The position numbers were made by a program, and so were the translations under genes. Below are positions 8,004 through 16,909 of a stretch of DNA of 64,000 nt, in pieces (the stretch's first letter is position 1; every line of letters begins with the position of its first letter). Below the pieces are notes generated by a model, which had not been told where the DNA came from, made no database searches, and saw only the letters and a list, made by a program, of their open reading frames with translations. Origin of the DNA: Embleya hyalina (GTDB lineage: Bacteria > Actinomycetota > Actinomycetes > Streptomycetales > Streptomycetaceae); contig NZ_BIFH01000024.1 of the NCBI RefSeq assembly GCF_003967355.1, forward strand, positions 245,025-309,024. Direction: 5' to 3'.

Positions 8004-9245
8004 TTGACCAGTGACCTGCTGTCAATTCTGCGGCAACCGGCCGCGCAACAGCCGGACTGGGAGGACGACGCCCAGATCCACAGTGTTCGACAAACGCTGA
8101 CGGGCCGCCCCGGCCTGGTCGGGGAAACCGACGTGCGTACGCTGCGCCGCGGCCTCGCGCAGGTGAGCGCCGGCGCGGCCGAGTTGATCCAGGCCGGCGA
8201 CTGCGCCGAGGATCCCGGGGAGTGCGGCGAGGCCGATGTCGCCCGCCGGATCGCCGTCCTCGACCTGCTCGCCGGTGCGATGGAACGGCTCGGCCGCCGC
8301 CCGGTCGTGCGCGTCGGACGGATCGCGGGCCAGTTCGCCAAGCCCCGATCCCGGCCGACCGAGTATGTCGGCGGCATCGAACTTCCGGTCTATCGGGGTC
8401 ACTTGGTCAACGGTCCGAAACCGGTGGCGGAGGAGCGGCGGCCCGATCCGCTGCGCCTGGTCACCGGCTATCTGGCCGCGTCCGAGATCATGGGACACCT
8501 GGACCGGCACCGGGCCGCCCACCCGAGGGTGCCGGTGTGGACCAGCCACGAGGCGCTGGTCCTCGACTACGAACTGCCCCTGGTACGGCGGACCGAGTCC
8601 GGCGACCTGCTGCTGACCTCGACGCACTGGCCGTGGATCGGCGAACGTACCCGCCAGGTCGACGGTGCGCACGTGGCGCTGCTCGCGAAGGTGGTCAACC
8701 CCGTCGCGGTCAAGGTCGGCCCGGACATCGATCCGGCCGAACTGATCGAGCTGTGCCTGCGGTTGGACCCGGACCGGACGCCGGGCCGACTCACCCTGAT
8801 CATCCGGATGGGCGCGGACACCATCGCCGAACGGCTGCCCGCCCTGGTCCGCGCGGTGCGCTCGGCCGGGCATCCGGTGGTGTGGCTGAACGACCCGATG
8901 CACGGCAACACCGTGGTGACCGAACGCGGCTACAAGACGCGCTACGTGCGCACGCTCCGCCGCGAGGTCGCCGCGTTTCGGGCGGTGCTCGCCGAGGCCG
9001 GCGAACACCCGGGCGGCGTGCACCTGGAGACCACCCCGGATCAGGTCACGGAGTGCGTGTTCGACACGTGGGAGGCCGACCGGGTGGGCGAGGTCTACAC
9101 CAGCTTCTGTGATCCGCGCCTGACGGTGGAGCAGGCACTGCTCGTCCTGGCCGCCTGGGACGCCGAGGTCGCGCCCGACGCGTGGACGGCGGCCGAGGCC
9201 GGGTCGGGCTCGGCACATCAAGCGACAGGAGGGCAATCGACATGA
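8004..9245 (+). CDS. Class II DAHP synthase (PhzC-like)
   Basis: About 413 residues. It condenses phosphoenolpyruvate and erythrose 4-phosphate to DAHP, the first shikimate step. Class II hallmarks are the metal-binding cysteine in QAGDCAED, RxGRIAGQFAKPRS, RMGADT and NDPMHGNT. A dedicated copy in a secondary-metabolite operon, as with phzC, boosts chorismate supply and often escapes feedback control. TTG 8004 is preferred because GGAG lies 6 nt upstream and the protein then begins like PhzC. GTG 7977 is an alternative. The stop overlaps the ATG of the dehydrogenase gene, so this is the first gene of a coupled six-gene operon. Confidence 0.93.
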   Translation: MTSDLLSILRQPAAQQPDWEDDAQIHSVRQTLTGRPGLVGETDVRTLRRGLAQVSAGAAELIQAGDCAEDPGECGEADVARRIAVLDLLAGAMERLGRRPVVRVGRIAGQFAKPRSRPTEYVGGIELPVYRGHLVNGPKPVAEERRPDPLRLVTGYLAASEIMGHLDRHRAAHPRVPVWTSHEALVLDYELPLVRRTESGDLLLTSTHWPWIGERTRQVDGAHVALLAKVVNPVAVKVGPDIDPAELIELCLRLDPDRTPGRLTLIIRMGADTIAERLPALVRAVRSAGHPVVWLNDPMHGNTVVTERGYKTRYVRTLRREVAAFRAVLAEAGEHPGGVHLETTPDQVTECVFDTWEADRVGEVYTSFCDPRLTVEQALLVLAAWDAEVAPDAWTAAEAGSGSAHQATGGQST

Positions 9246-10012
9246 CGAACGAGGTCGCGGTGGTCACCGGCGCCGCCGGGGGGATCGGCGGCACGGTGGT
9301 GCGCGCGCTCGCCGAGCGCGGCACGACGGTGGCGGCGGTGGACCGGGACGCGGACCGGCTGCGCAAGTACGTCGCGGAGCTGGTCGCGGCGGGCCTGCCC
9401 GTGACCGCCTTCCCCGCCGACGTCACCGACGCGGACGAGGTCGAGGCCACCGTGGCGGCGGTCGAGGCGCAGCTGGGTCCGGTGCGGTTCCTGGTCAACG
9501 CGGCCGGCGTGTTGCGGCTGGGCCCGGTCCGTGAGATGTCCGACCGCGACTGGGCGGACATGTTCGCGGTCAACGTCGGCGGGGTGTTCCACATGTCCCG
9601 CGCCGTGGTCGACCGGATGGCGTCGCGCGGCGACGGGGCGCTGGTCACGGTGTCCTCGAACGGGGGCAGTACGCCGCGCGCGAAGATGGCCGGCTACGCC
9701 GCCTCCAAGGCCGCGGCCACGATGTTCACCAAGTCGCTCGGCCTGGAGGTGGCCCGCTACGGCATCCGCTGCAACGTGGTCGCGCCCGGGTCGACCGACA
9801 CGCCGATGTTGTGGTCGATGTGGCACGACGACAGCGGACGTACGCACACGTTGGAGGGCGACCCCGACGCGTTCCGCGTCGGCATCCCGCTGGGCAAGCT
9901 CGCCCGGCCCGAGGACGTCGCCGCCGCGGTGCTCTTCCTGCTGTCCGACCAGGCCGGGCACATCACGCTGCACGAGCTCACGGTCGACGGTGGCGCCGCG
10001 CTCGGCGCCTGA
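9242..10012 (+). CDS. SDR dehydrogenase, DhbA/EntA type (2,3-dihydro-3-hydroxyanthranilate dehydrogenase)
   Basis: A 256-residue classical short-chain dehydrogenase. It has the TGAAGGIG cofactor loop at residues 9-16, a VSSNGG serine, the catalytic YAASK and the PG-STDTPM segment typical of EntA/DhbA. EntA oxidises 2,3-dihydro-2,3-dihydroxybenzoate; cluster homologues in calcimycin, A33853 and nataxazole pathways oxidise the 3-hydroxyanthranilate analogue. The PhzE/PhzD neighbours argue for the amino substrate, giving 3-HAA. A strong AGGAGG precedes ATG 9242, which overlaps the DAHP synthase stop. Confidence 0.88.
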   Translation: MTNEVAVVTGAAGGIGGTVVRALAERGTTVAAVDRDADRLRKYVAELVAAGLPVTAFPADVTDADEVEATVAAVEAQLGPVRFLVNAAGVLRLGPVREMSDRDWADMFAVNVGGVFHMSRAVVDRMASRGDGALVTVSSNGGSTPRAKMAGYAASKAAATMFTKSLGLEVARYGIRCNVVAPGSTDTPMLWSMWHDDSGRTHTLEGDPDAFRVGIPLGKLARPEDVAAAVLFLLSDQAGHITLHELTVDGGAALGA

Positions 10013-10025
10013 GAGGAAAGCGATC

Positions 10026-10727
10026 ATGCCCGGTATCCCGGACATTGCCCCATATCCGCTGCCCGGCGAGAACGATCTGCCGGCCAACACCGCCCGGTGG
10101 ACGGTGGATCCGGACCGCGCGGTCCTGCTCGTGCACGACATGCAGCGCTACTTCGTACGGCCGTTCGCCGCCGCCCAGCGCCGCGAACTGATCGACAACA
10201 TCGCGCTGTTGCGGGAGCGGTGCGCCCACCTCGGGATGCCCGTCGCGTTCACCGCCCAGCCGGGCTCCATGACCGCCGAACAGCGCGGCCTGCTGATGGA
10301 CTTCTGGGGTCCGGGCATGCGGGTGTCCGCCGAGGACCGGGCCGTGGTGGACGAGTTGGCCCCGCGCCCGGACGACTGGCTGCTCACCAAGTGGCGCTAC
10401 AGCGCCTTCTTCCGCTCCGACCTGCTGGAGCGCATGCGCGCGTGCGGCCGCGATCAACTCGTCGTCTGCGGGATCTACGCGCACGTCGGCGTGCTGATGA
10501 CCGCCGTGGACGCGTTCACCAACGACATCCGCACGTTCCTGGTCGCCGACGCGGTCGCCGACTTCTCCGCCGCGGACCACACCCTCGCCCTCGAATACGC
10601 CGCCCTCCAGTGCGCGGTGGTCGCCACCACCCGCGGGCTGCGCACCGACGACGGCCCGCTCGTCCCGGTCGCGGAGGACGCGGCGCCCGCCGGGGTCGAG
10701 GCGACGAGGATCGGAGCCGCGAGATGA
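10026..10727 (+). CDS. PhzD-type isochorismatase (ADIC hydrolase)
   Basis: A 233-residue isochorismatase-family enzyme. It has the general-acid Asp in LVHDMQRYF, the lysine in [10 protein letters not shown] and the [11 protein letters not shown] segment, which lacks the nucleophilic Cys of the wider cysteine hydrolase superfamily, as in PhzD and EntB. PhzD hydrolyses the vinyl ether of 2-amino-2-deoxyisochorismate to 2,3-dihydro-3-hydroxyanthranilate and pyruvate. No aryl carrier domain is attached, unlike EntB. AGAGGAAA precedes ATG 10026. The stop overlaps the phzE-like ATG. Confidence 0.92.
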   Translation: MPGIPDIAPYPLPGENDLPANTARWTVDPDRAVLLVHDMQRYFVRPFAAAQRRELIDNIALLRERCAHLGMPVAFTAQPGSMTAEQRGLLMDFWGPGMRVSAEDRAVVDELAPRPDDWLLTKWRYSAFFRSDLLERMRACGRDQLVVCGIYAHVGVLMTAVDAFTNDIRTFLVADAVADFSAADHTLALEYAALQCAVVATTRGLRTDDGPLVPVAEDAAPAGVEATRIGAAR

Positions 10728-12676
10728 GTCGTACACCCCCGGCCGAGACCTCGGCCCGGGCCCTCCTGGAACGGGTCCTGGCCGCCGACCCGCCGCCGTT
10801 CGCGCTCCTCTACCGCCCCACGGTCACCGCCGGCGACCGGGTGGAGATCCTCACCGGGGACATCGGCGTGGTGGACCGGGTCGCCGACATCCCCGTCCCC
10901 GACGCGCCGCACGGGCCGGCGGGCCCGGACGTGCTGGCGCTGCTGCCGTACCGCCAACTCGCCGAACGCGGCCTGCCCGCGCCCGACGACGGCGCACCGC
11001 TGGTGACGCTGACCGTCCGGGAGCAGGCCACACTCGCCCGCGCCGACGTGCTCGACCGGCTGCCGGACGCGGAGATCGACTGGAGGGACGGGCACTTCGA
11101 CATCGACGACGACGCCTACGCCGCGTTGGTCGCCGACGTGCTGACCGACGAGATCAGCGCCGGCGAGGGCGCGAACTTCGTGCTCAAGCGCCGTTTTCTC
11201 GCCGACATCACCGACTACACCCCGGCCACCGCCGCCGCGTTCCTGCGTCGCCTGCTCGCGCACGAATCCGGCGCCTACTGGACGTTCCTGGTGTACACCG
11301 GCACCCGCACCCTGATCGGCGCCAGTCCGGAACTGCACCTGAGCCTGCGCCAGGGCGTCGCGGTGATGAACCCGATCAGCGGCACCTACCGGTATCCCAC
11401 GACCGGGCCCACGCTGCCCGGCGTCATGGACTTCCTGCGCGACCGCAAGGAGACCTACGAGCTGTACATGGTCGTGGACGAGGAACTGAAGATGATGTCC
11501 CGGGTCTGCGACCGGGGCGTGCGGGTGGTGGGTCCGTTCCTCAAGGAGATGGCCCGGCTCGCGCACACCGAGTACTTCATCGAGGGGCGCACCGACCGCG
11601 ACGTCCGCGAGGTGTTGCGCACCACGCTGTTCGCGCCGACCGTCACCGGCAGTCCGGTGGAGAGCGCCGCCCGGGTGATCGCCCGGTACGAACCGGAGGG
11701 CCGCGGCTACTACTCCGGGGTGATCGCGCTGTTCGGCCGGGACGGCGCCGGCCGGCACACGCTGGACTCGTCGATCCTGATCCGCACCGCCGACATCGAC
11801 GCCTCCGGGCGGATGGCCATCGCGGTCGGCGCCACCCTGGTGCGCGACTCGCAGCCGGCCGCCGAGGTGGCGGAGACGTGGGTCAAGGCCAACGGCCTGC
11901 TGGGCGCTCCGCGTTCGGCGGTCGCACCGGCACGCTTGCTGGGCGGACACGCACGGGTGCGGGCCGCGTTGCGCGAGCGCAACACCGACCTGGCCCGCTT
12001 CTGGCTGGACGGACCCGGGAACGACGCGGGGGAGTTCCCGATCCTGGCCGGCCGGCACGTCCTGGTGATCGACGCCGAGGACGCGTTCACCGCGATGATC
12101 GCGCACCAACTGCGCTCCCTCGGACTGCGGGTGAGCGTGCGCAGCTACGACGAGCCGTACTCGTTCACCGACCACGACCTCGTGGTGATGGGCCCGGGAC
12201 CCGGCGATCCGCTGGACCACGGCGATCCGCGGATCGTGCGCCTGCACGACGGCATCAAGCAACTGCTCGCCGAGCGGCTCCCGTTCCTCGCGGTGTGTCT
12301 GAGCCACCAGGTGCTCAGTCACCAACTGGGCCTGGATCTGCGCCGCCGCGCGACGCCGCATCAGGGCGTACAGAAGACCATCGAACTGTTCGGCCGCACC
12401 GAACGGGTCGGGTTCTACAACAGCTTCGTGGCCCGCAGCGCGTTCGACCGGGCGTATCTGCCCGACGTCGGCCCGGTGGAGATCTGCCGCGAGGACGGCG
12501 TCAACGAGGTACACGCCCTGCGCGGACCGCACTTCGCGGGCGTGCAGTTCCATGCCGAGTCGGTGCTCACCCGCGACGGCGCGCGAATCCTGGGCACCTT
12601 GATCGCGGACGTGCTCGACGCCGGGCGACGCCGCGCGACCGTGTCGGCCCGAGGCGCGGAAGGAGGGCATCCGTGA
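10724..12676 (+). CDS. PhzE-type 2-amino-2-deoxyisochorismate synthase
   Basis: A 650-residue fusion in the order of PhzE: an N-terminal chorismate-binding (TrpE-like) domain to about residue 400, then a class I glutamine amidotransferase domain from about 445. The synthase part carries [21 protein letters not shown] and GSPVESA. The amidotransferase has MGPGPGDP, the nucleophilic Cys in AVCLSHQ and the FHAES His/Glu. PhzE aminates chorismate to ADIC without eliminating pyruvate. With PhzD and the dehydrogenase it completes the route to 3-HAA. ATG 10724 overlaps the previous stop and its own stop overlaps the next GTG. Confidence 0.93.
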   Translation: MSRTPPAETSARALLERVLAADPPPFALLYRPTVTAGDRVEILTGDIGVVDRVADIPVPDAPHGPAGPDVLALLPYRQLAERGLPAPDDGAPLVTLTVREQATLARADVLDRLPDAEIDWRDGHFDIDDDAYAALVADVLTDEISAGEGANFVLKRRFLADITDYTPATAAAFLRRLLAHESGAYWTFLVYTGTRTLIGASPELHLSLRQGVAVMNPISGTYRYPTTGPTLPGVMDFLRDRKETYELYMVVDEELKMMSRVCDRGVRVVGPFLKEMARLAHTEYFIEGRTDRDVREVLRTTLFAPTVTGSPVESAARVIARYEPEGRGYYSGVIALFGRDGAGRHTLDSSILIRTADIDASGRMAIAVGATLVRDSQPAAEVAETWVKANGLLGAPRSAVAPARLLGGHARVRAALRERNTDLARFWLDGPGNDAGEFPILAGRHVLVIDAEDAFTAMIAHQLRSLGLRVSVRSYDEPYSFTDHDLVVMGPGPGDPLDHGDPRIVRLHDGIKQLLAERLPFLAVCLSHQVLSHQLGLDLRRRATPHQGVQKTIELFGRTERVGFYNSFVARSAFDRAYLPDVGPVEICREDGVNEVHALRGPHFAGVQFHAESVLTRDGARILGTLIADVLDAGRRRATVSARGAEGGHP

Positions 12677-14658
12677 ACACCACGCCACACGAGATCGCCA
12701 TCATCGGCACCGGTCCTCGCGGACTGTCCGTGCTGGAGCGGCTGTGCGCGAACGAACGTGCCCGGCCGACGCACGAGAGCCTGGTCGTGCACGTCGTCGA
12801 CCCGGCGGCACCCGGCGCCGGCGCGGTCTGGCGGATCGAACAGTCGCGGCATCTGCTGACCAACACGGTCGCGTCGCAGACCACCGTGTTCTCCGACGCG
12901 GCGTCGCGGATCGACGGGCCGATCGAGCCGGGCCCGAGCCTGTACGAATGGGCCGCCGACCTCGCGGTGCGGCACGCGACCGGGGGCGTCGAGGCGGACC
13001 GATACGACCCGGCCACGCTCGCCGAGGCGGGCCGGCTCGGGCCGAACGACTACCCCACGCGGGCCCTGTGCGGCTGGTACTTCGCCGACTGCTTCCGGCG
13101 GATCCGGGACGGCGCGCCCGCGCACGTGGAGATCCGCGAGCACCGCTCGCGCGCCGTGGCCATGGCCGACACCCACGGATTCACCGGCGGGCCGCAGGGG
13201 GTGCGGTTGGCCAACGGGACCCGGCTGAACCACCTGGACGCGGTCGTGCTCGCCCAGGGACACGTCGCGGCGCGGCCGACGCCCCGGGAGGAGCGCACGG
13301 CCAGCCTGGCGCGGATCAACCACCTGACCTACCTCACCCCGACCAACCCGGCCGACGCCGACCTCGACGGCGTCGCGCCCGGCCGGCCCGTACTGCTGCG
13401 CGGCCTGGGCCTGTGCTTCTTCGACTACCTCGCGCTGTTCACCCTGGGCCGGGGCGGCCGGTTCGAGCGGGTCGACGACCGCACGGTGTACCGACCGAGC
13501 GGCAACGAGCCGATCCTGTACGCCAGTTCCCGACGCGGCCTGCCCTACCAGGCGCGGGGCGAGAACGAGAAGGGCGCGCACGGCCGCTACTTCCCGCGGC
13601 TGCTGACCCCGGACTACGTGGCCGGGTTGCGCGCGCGGTCCCGCCAGGGCGCGCCGATCTCCTTCAAGCAGGACCTGTGGCCGCTGATCGCCCGCGAGGT
13701 GGAGACGGTCTACTACGAGACGCTGCTCCTGCGGGGCGGGCGGGGCGAGGAGTGCGCCGAATTCGCCGAGCGGTATCTGACCGCCGGGCCGGCCGAGCGC
13801 GACACCGTCCTGGCCGACCGGGGCATCACGCTCGCGGATCGCTGGAGCTGGGACACCATCGCCGACCCGCTCCGGGGACGGGAGTTCGCCGATCGGGACG
13901 CGTTCCGCAAGTGGCTCCTGGAACATCTCACGGAGGATGTGCGCCAGGCCCGCCAGGGCAACGTCAGCGGCCCGTTCAAGGCCGCCCTCGACGTCCTGCG
14001 CGACCTGCGCAACGAGGTCCGCCTCGCGGTCGATCAGGGCGGCCTGGACGGGGCGTCGCACCGCGACGAGCTGGAGCGCTGGTACACCCCCCTGAACGCG
14101 TTCCTGTCGATCGGCCCGCCACCACGACGGATCGAGCAGATGATCGCGTTGATCGAGGCCGGCGTGCTCGAATTGACCGGCCCGGACACCCGGATCCGGA
14201 TCGACACCCGCACCCCCTCTTTCATCGCCGACTCCACCGCGGTCCCCGGGCCCACGGTGCGGGCGCAGATCCTGATCGAGGCGCGGTTGCCGGAACCCGA
14301 CCTGCGGCGCACGGCGGATCCGCTGCTGCGCCATCTGCTGCACACCGAGGCGTGCACGACCTTTCGCATCCCGAGTTCGGGCGAGGACGAGTACGACTAC
14401 GAGACCGGTGGGCTGGCGGTGACCGAGCGGCCGTACCGGGTGATCGACGCGCACGGCCGGGCGCACCCCAGGCGCTTCGCGTACGGCGTGCCCACCGAGG
14501 CGGTGCACTGGGTCACCGCGGCCGGGATCCGGCCCGGCGTGGACTCGGTGACCATCGCCGACGCGGACGCGATCGCGCGCGCGGTGCTCGCGCTCGGCCC
14601 GAGCCGGGTCGAGATCGACGCGGCGACCGAGGGCGACCACATCGAGGTCGTGGTATGA
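12673..14658 (+). CDS. FAD/NAD(P)-binding monooxygenase, CreE-like (putative aspartate to nitrosuccinate)
   Basis: A 661-residue flavoprotein. An N-terminal Rossmann dinucleotide loop IIGTGPRGLSVLERL lies at about residues 9-23, with an FAD/NAD(P)-binding (PF13454-like) layout. Downstream are RGLGLCFFDYLALFT, a second glycine-rich region, and GRYFPRLLTPDYV. CreE/FzmM enzymes, which oxidise L-aspartate to nitrosuccinate, have this domain and length, and their genes sit beside a lyase gene like the next one. Gene order is the main reason for the specific call; the sequence alone supports only FAD-dependent oxidase/monooxygenase. AGGAGGG precedes GTG 12673, which overlaps the phzE-like stop. Confidence 0.75.
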   Translation: MNTTPHEIAIIGTGPRGLSVLERLCANERARPTHESLVVHVVDPAAPGAGAVWRIEQSRHLLTNTVASQTTVFSDAASRIDGPIEPGPSLYEWAADLAVRHATGGVEADRYDPATLAEAGRLGPNDYPTRALCGWYFADCFRRIRDGAPAHVEIREHRSRAVAMADTHGFTGGPQGVRLANGTRLNHLDAVVLAQGHVAARPTPREERTASLARINHLTYLTPTNPADADLDGVAPGRPVLLRGLGLCFFDYLALFTLGRGGRFERVDDRTVYRPSGNEPILYASSRRGLPYQARGENEKGAHGRYFPRLLTPDYVAGLRARSRQGAPISFKQDLWPLIAREVETVYYETLLLRGGRGEECAEFAERYLTAGPAERDTVLADRGITLADRWSWDTIADPLRGREFADRDAFRKWLLEHLTEDVRQARQGNVSGPFKAALDVLRDLRNEVRLAVDQGGLDGASHRDELERWYTPLNAFLSIGPPPRRIEQMIALIEAGVLELTGPDTRIRIDTRTPSFIADSTAVPGPTVRAQILIEARLPEPDLRRTADPLLRHLLHTEACTTFRIPSSGEDEYDYETGGLAVTERPYRVIDAHGRAHPRRFAYGVPTEAVHWVTAAGIRPGVDSVTIADADAIARAVLALGPSRVEIDAATEGDHIEVVV

Positions 14659-16040
14659 CCGACGCCGAACCGGGGCGACTCGCGCTCGCGGACGCCGGGT
14701 TGTTGTCGCCGGTGCGGGCGGGCACGCCGGTGGAGGCCGAGGTCTGCGACGCGGCGTGGTTGCAGGCGATGCTGGACGCGGAGGCCGCGTTGGCCCGGGC
14801 GCAGGCCGCGCTCGGTCTGGTGCCGGCCTCGGCGGCCGAGGTGATCACGGTGGCCGCGCGCGCCGACCGGTTCGACCTGCGGGCCCTGGCGGTGGACGCG
14901 CGCGAGAGCGCCAATCCGGTGGTCGCCCTGGTCCGCGCGCTGACCCGGGCGGTGGCGGCGATCGATCCGCACGCCGCGCGCCACGTGCACCTGGGTTCCA
15001 CCAGTCAGGACATCTTCGACACCGCCGCGATGCTGGTGGTGCGACGGGCGGCGACGCTGCTGCGCGCGGATCTGGCCCGGGTCGCGGCGGCGTTGGCCAC
15101 CCTCGCCCGGCGCCACCGCGACACGCCGGTGGCCGGGCGCACGCTCGCGCTGCACGCGGTGCCGACCACGTTCGGGCTCAAGGCCGCGGGGTGGCGGCGG
15201 CTGGTCCTGGACGCCGACCGACGGGTGGCCGCCGTGTCGGGCGGGCTGCAGGTCTCGCTCGGCGGTGCGGCCGGCACCCTGGCCGGATACGTCGAGGCGG
15301 GCGCCGACCCGGAACGGCTGGCGGCGGCGTTCGCCGCGGAAACCGGGCTGTGCGTACAGGTGTTGCCGTGGCACGCGTTGCGTACGCCGATCGCCGACGT
15401 CGGCGCGGCCTGGGCGCATGCCGCCGGTGCCCTGGGCAAGTTCGCGGTCGACGTGCAGTCGTCGACCCGGACCGAGGTCGGTGAGGTGGTCGAACCGCAC
15501 GTGCCCGGGCGGGGCGCCTCATCGGCCATGCCGCAGAAGCGAAATCCGGTACTGGCCACGCTGATTCGCAGCGCCGCGCTGCAAGTGCCGGCGCAGGCTG
15601 CGGTGTTGGCGCAGTGCATGCTCGCCGAGGACGAGCGCTCGGGCGGTGCGTGGCACGCGGAGTGGCAACCGCTGCGCGAGTGCCTGCGGCTCACCGGCGG
15701 CGCCGCGCACACCGCGGTGGAGTTGGCCGAGGGCCTGGTCGTGCGCCCCGAGCGGATGCGCGCCAATCTCGCCCTCACCGGCGGCGCGATCGTCGCCGAA
15801 CGGGTCGCGGGCGTGCTGGCCGCGTACCTGGGCAAGCCCGCCGCCGCGGCGCTGCTCACCCGCGCCGTCGAGGCGGCCGACCGGCTCGGCCGCCCGCTCG
15901 CCGACCACCTCGCGAGCATGCCCGAGGTGGCGGAGCATCTCGACCCGGTCGAGCTGACCCGGCTCTGCGACCCGGCCGGCTACACCGGCGCCGCCGCCGA
16001 CCTGGTCGAGCGGTCCCTGCGAGCGGACCCCCGGGACTGA
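14655..16040 (+). CDS. Fumarase/aspartase-superfamily lyase, CreD-like (putative nitrosuccinate lyase)
   Basis: A 461-residue member of the adenylosuccinate lyase / carboxymuconate cycloisomerase superfamily. It shows HLGSTSQDIFDT near residue 115, LHAVPTTFGLK, and the signature loop GASSAMPQKRNP at about 287-298 carrying the catalytic serine. CreD, annotated as this family, releases nitrous acid and fumarate from nitrosuccinate. Purine synthesis or protocatechuate catabolism is less likely because no partner genes are present and the gene overlaps the CreE-like gene by 4 bp (ATGA). It is the last gene of the operon, followed by a strong hairpin. Confidence 0.8.
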   Translation: MTDAEPGRLALADAGLLSPVRAGTPVEAEVCDAAWLQAMLDAEAALARAQAALGLVPASAAEVITVAARADRFDLRALAVDARESANPVVALVRALTRAVAAIDPHAARHVHLGSTSQDIFDTAAMLVVRRAATLLRADLARVAAALATLARRHRDTPVAGRTLALHAVPTTFGLKAAGWRRLVLDADRRVAAVSGGLQVSLGGAAGTLAGYVEAGADPERLAAAFAAETGLCVQVLPWHALRTPIADVGAAWAHAAGALGKFAVDVQSSTRTEVGEVVEPHVPGRGASSAMPQKRNPVLATLIRSAALQVPAQAAVLAQCMLAEDERSGGAWHAEWQPLRECLRLTGGAAHTAVELAEGLVVRPERMRANLALTGGAIVAERVAGVLAAYLGKPAAAALLTRAVEAADRLGRPLADHLASMPEVAEHLDPVELTRLCDPAGYTGAAADLVERSLRADPRD

Positions 16041-16048
16041 GGGGGCCG

Positions 16049-16077
16049 GGCCGGTCGGCGCCCCCCGCCGACCGGCC
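16049..16077 (+). terminator. Terminator of the 3-HAA/nitrous acid operon
   Basis: A perfect 12-bp stem, GGCCGGTCGGCG (16049-16060) with its complement at 16066-16077, and a 5-nt C loop. It starts 8 bp past the lyase stop codon. Confidence 0.85.
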
Positions 16078-16909
16078 GGTACCCGGTATCGTCCGCGCGA
16101 CAAAATTCCCGGTTTCCCGGTTCTCGGCTCGCTTGTTTCGGGAAAATTACAGGTCGTGCACTATCGGCGCGCATCCGACCGCAACGCTGACCGGGCTGAC
16201 CCGGTGATGACCCTCCTGACCGCGCCCCGGCCTTGCCGGCGAACGATCGTGCGATTAAATTCGAACCGCATTGACCTGAAAACGGCAGCAGGTCGGGTGC
16301 GGCGGATGCGGGTCCGCGTCACCACGGCTTTGTCGTGAGTCCCGGTGCGGCCCTCGATCGGTCGATCGGATGAAGGGGGATCAATGAATAAGAGCGGACG
16401 GCTCCACGATCCGGAAAGGCCGTCGGGCCCGATCGTGGCGGCGGGGCCGAGAAACCCGTCGGTTTATTGCCCCCAACGATCCGTATTGGTTGTCGAGCCA
16501 TGATCGCCGGAAGAATTCGGACGCGCTAGCCGGTCCCACCCCGGGCCGAGTCCGCGCACCGCCCCGGACTCCGTACGCCGCCGGTGCCGCCACCGGTGGG
16601 CGTACCGCCCGACGATCCCGTACCGCCTGACGTGCAGTCCGCCGCAGCGGCCCGGGTGCCCGGCGACCCCGACGCGCGCCGCCGGGGTCCGCGTACGCCG
16701 GGATCACGGTCGGCCGAATCCCGGTATTCCGCGGAAACCACTCCTCCACCCCACCCCCGCTCTCGCTTTTCGCGTCCGATATCGCACCCACCCACCACGC
16801 CCATCGCGCGGCGTGTCACCGCCATGCCCGATCGCTCTTTTCCATGCCGCCGTTTTTCATTGCCGATTTCTTTTGGAAGTGAACTGCCCGCCCGACAACA
16901 GGAGTGGTA
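16078..16909. other. 832-bp intergenic region without a supported gene
   Basis: Short open frames occur but none combines a ribosome site with a recognisable protein. Local base composition is less GC-rich than the flanking genes, with AT-richer tracts near 16090-16170, 16245-16270 and 16840-16880, so promoters for the downstream gene may lie here. A GGAG at 16901-16904 serves the next gene. Confidence 0.5.

Noticed and set aside
9242..10727. Catecholate siderophore (2,3-dihydroxybenzoate) synthesis from EntA/EntB-like genes
   Set aside because: There is no EntC-type isochorismate synthase, no EntE and no NRPS, and the isochorismatase has no carrier domain. The partner is PhzE, which makes the amino compound.
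8004..12676. Phenazine biosynthesis
   Set aside because: PhzC, PhzD and PhzE-like genes are present, but no PhzF, PhzA/B or PhzG was seen. A DhbA-type SDR is present instead, pointing to 3-HAA.
14655..16040. Housekeeping purB or pcaB
   Set aside because: The gene overlaps the flavoprotein gene in a biosynthetic operon, and no purine or protocatechuate genes are near. Not excluded by sequence alone.
16156..16338. A 60-codon frame in the 16-17 kb gap
   Set aside because: No ribosome site, no recognisable domain and atypical composition.
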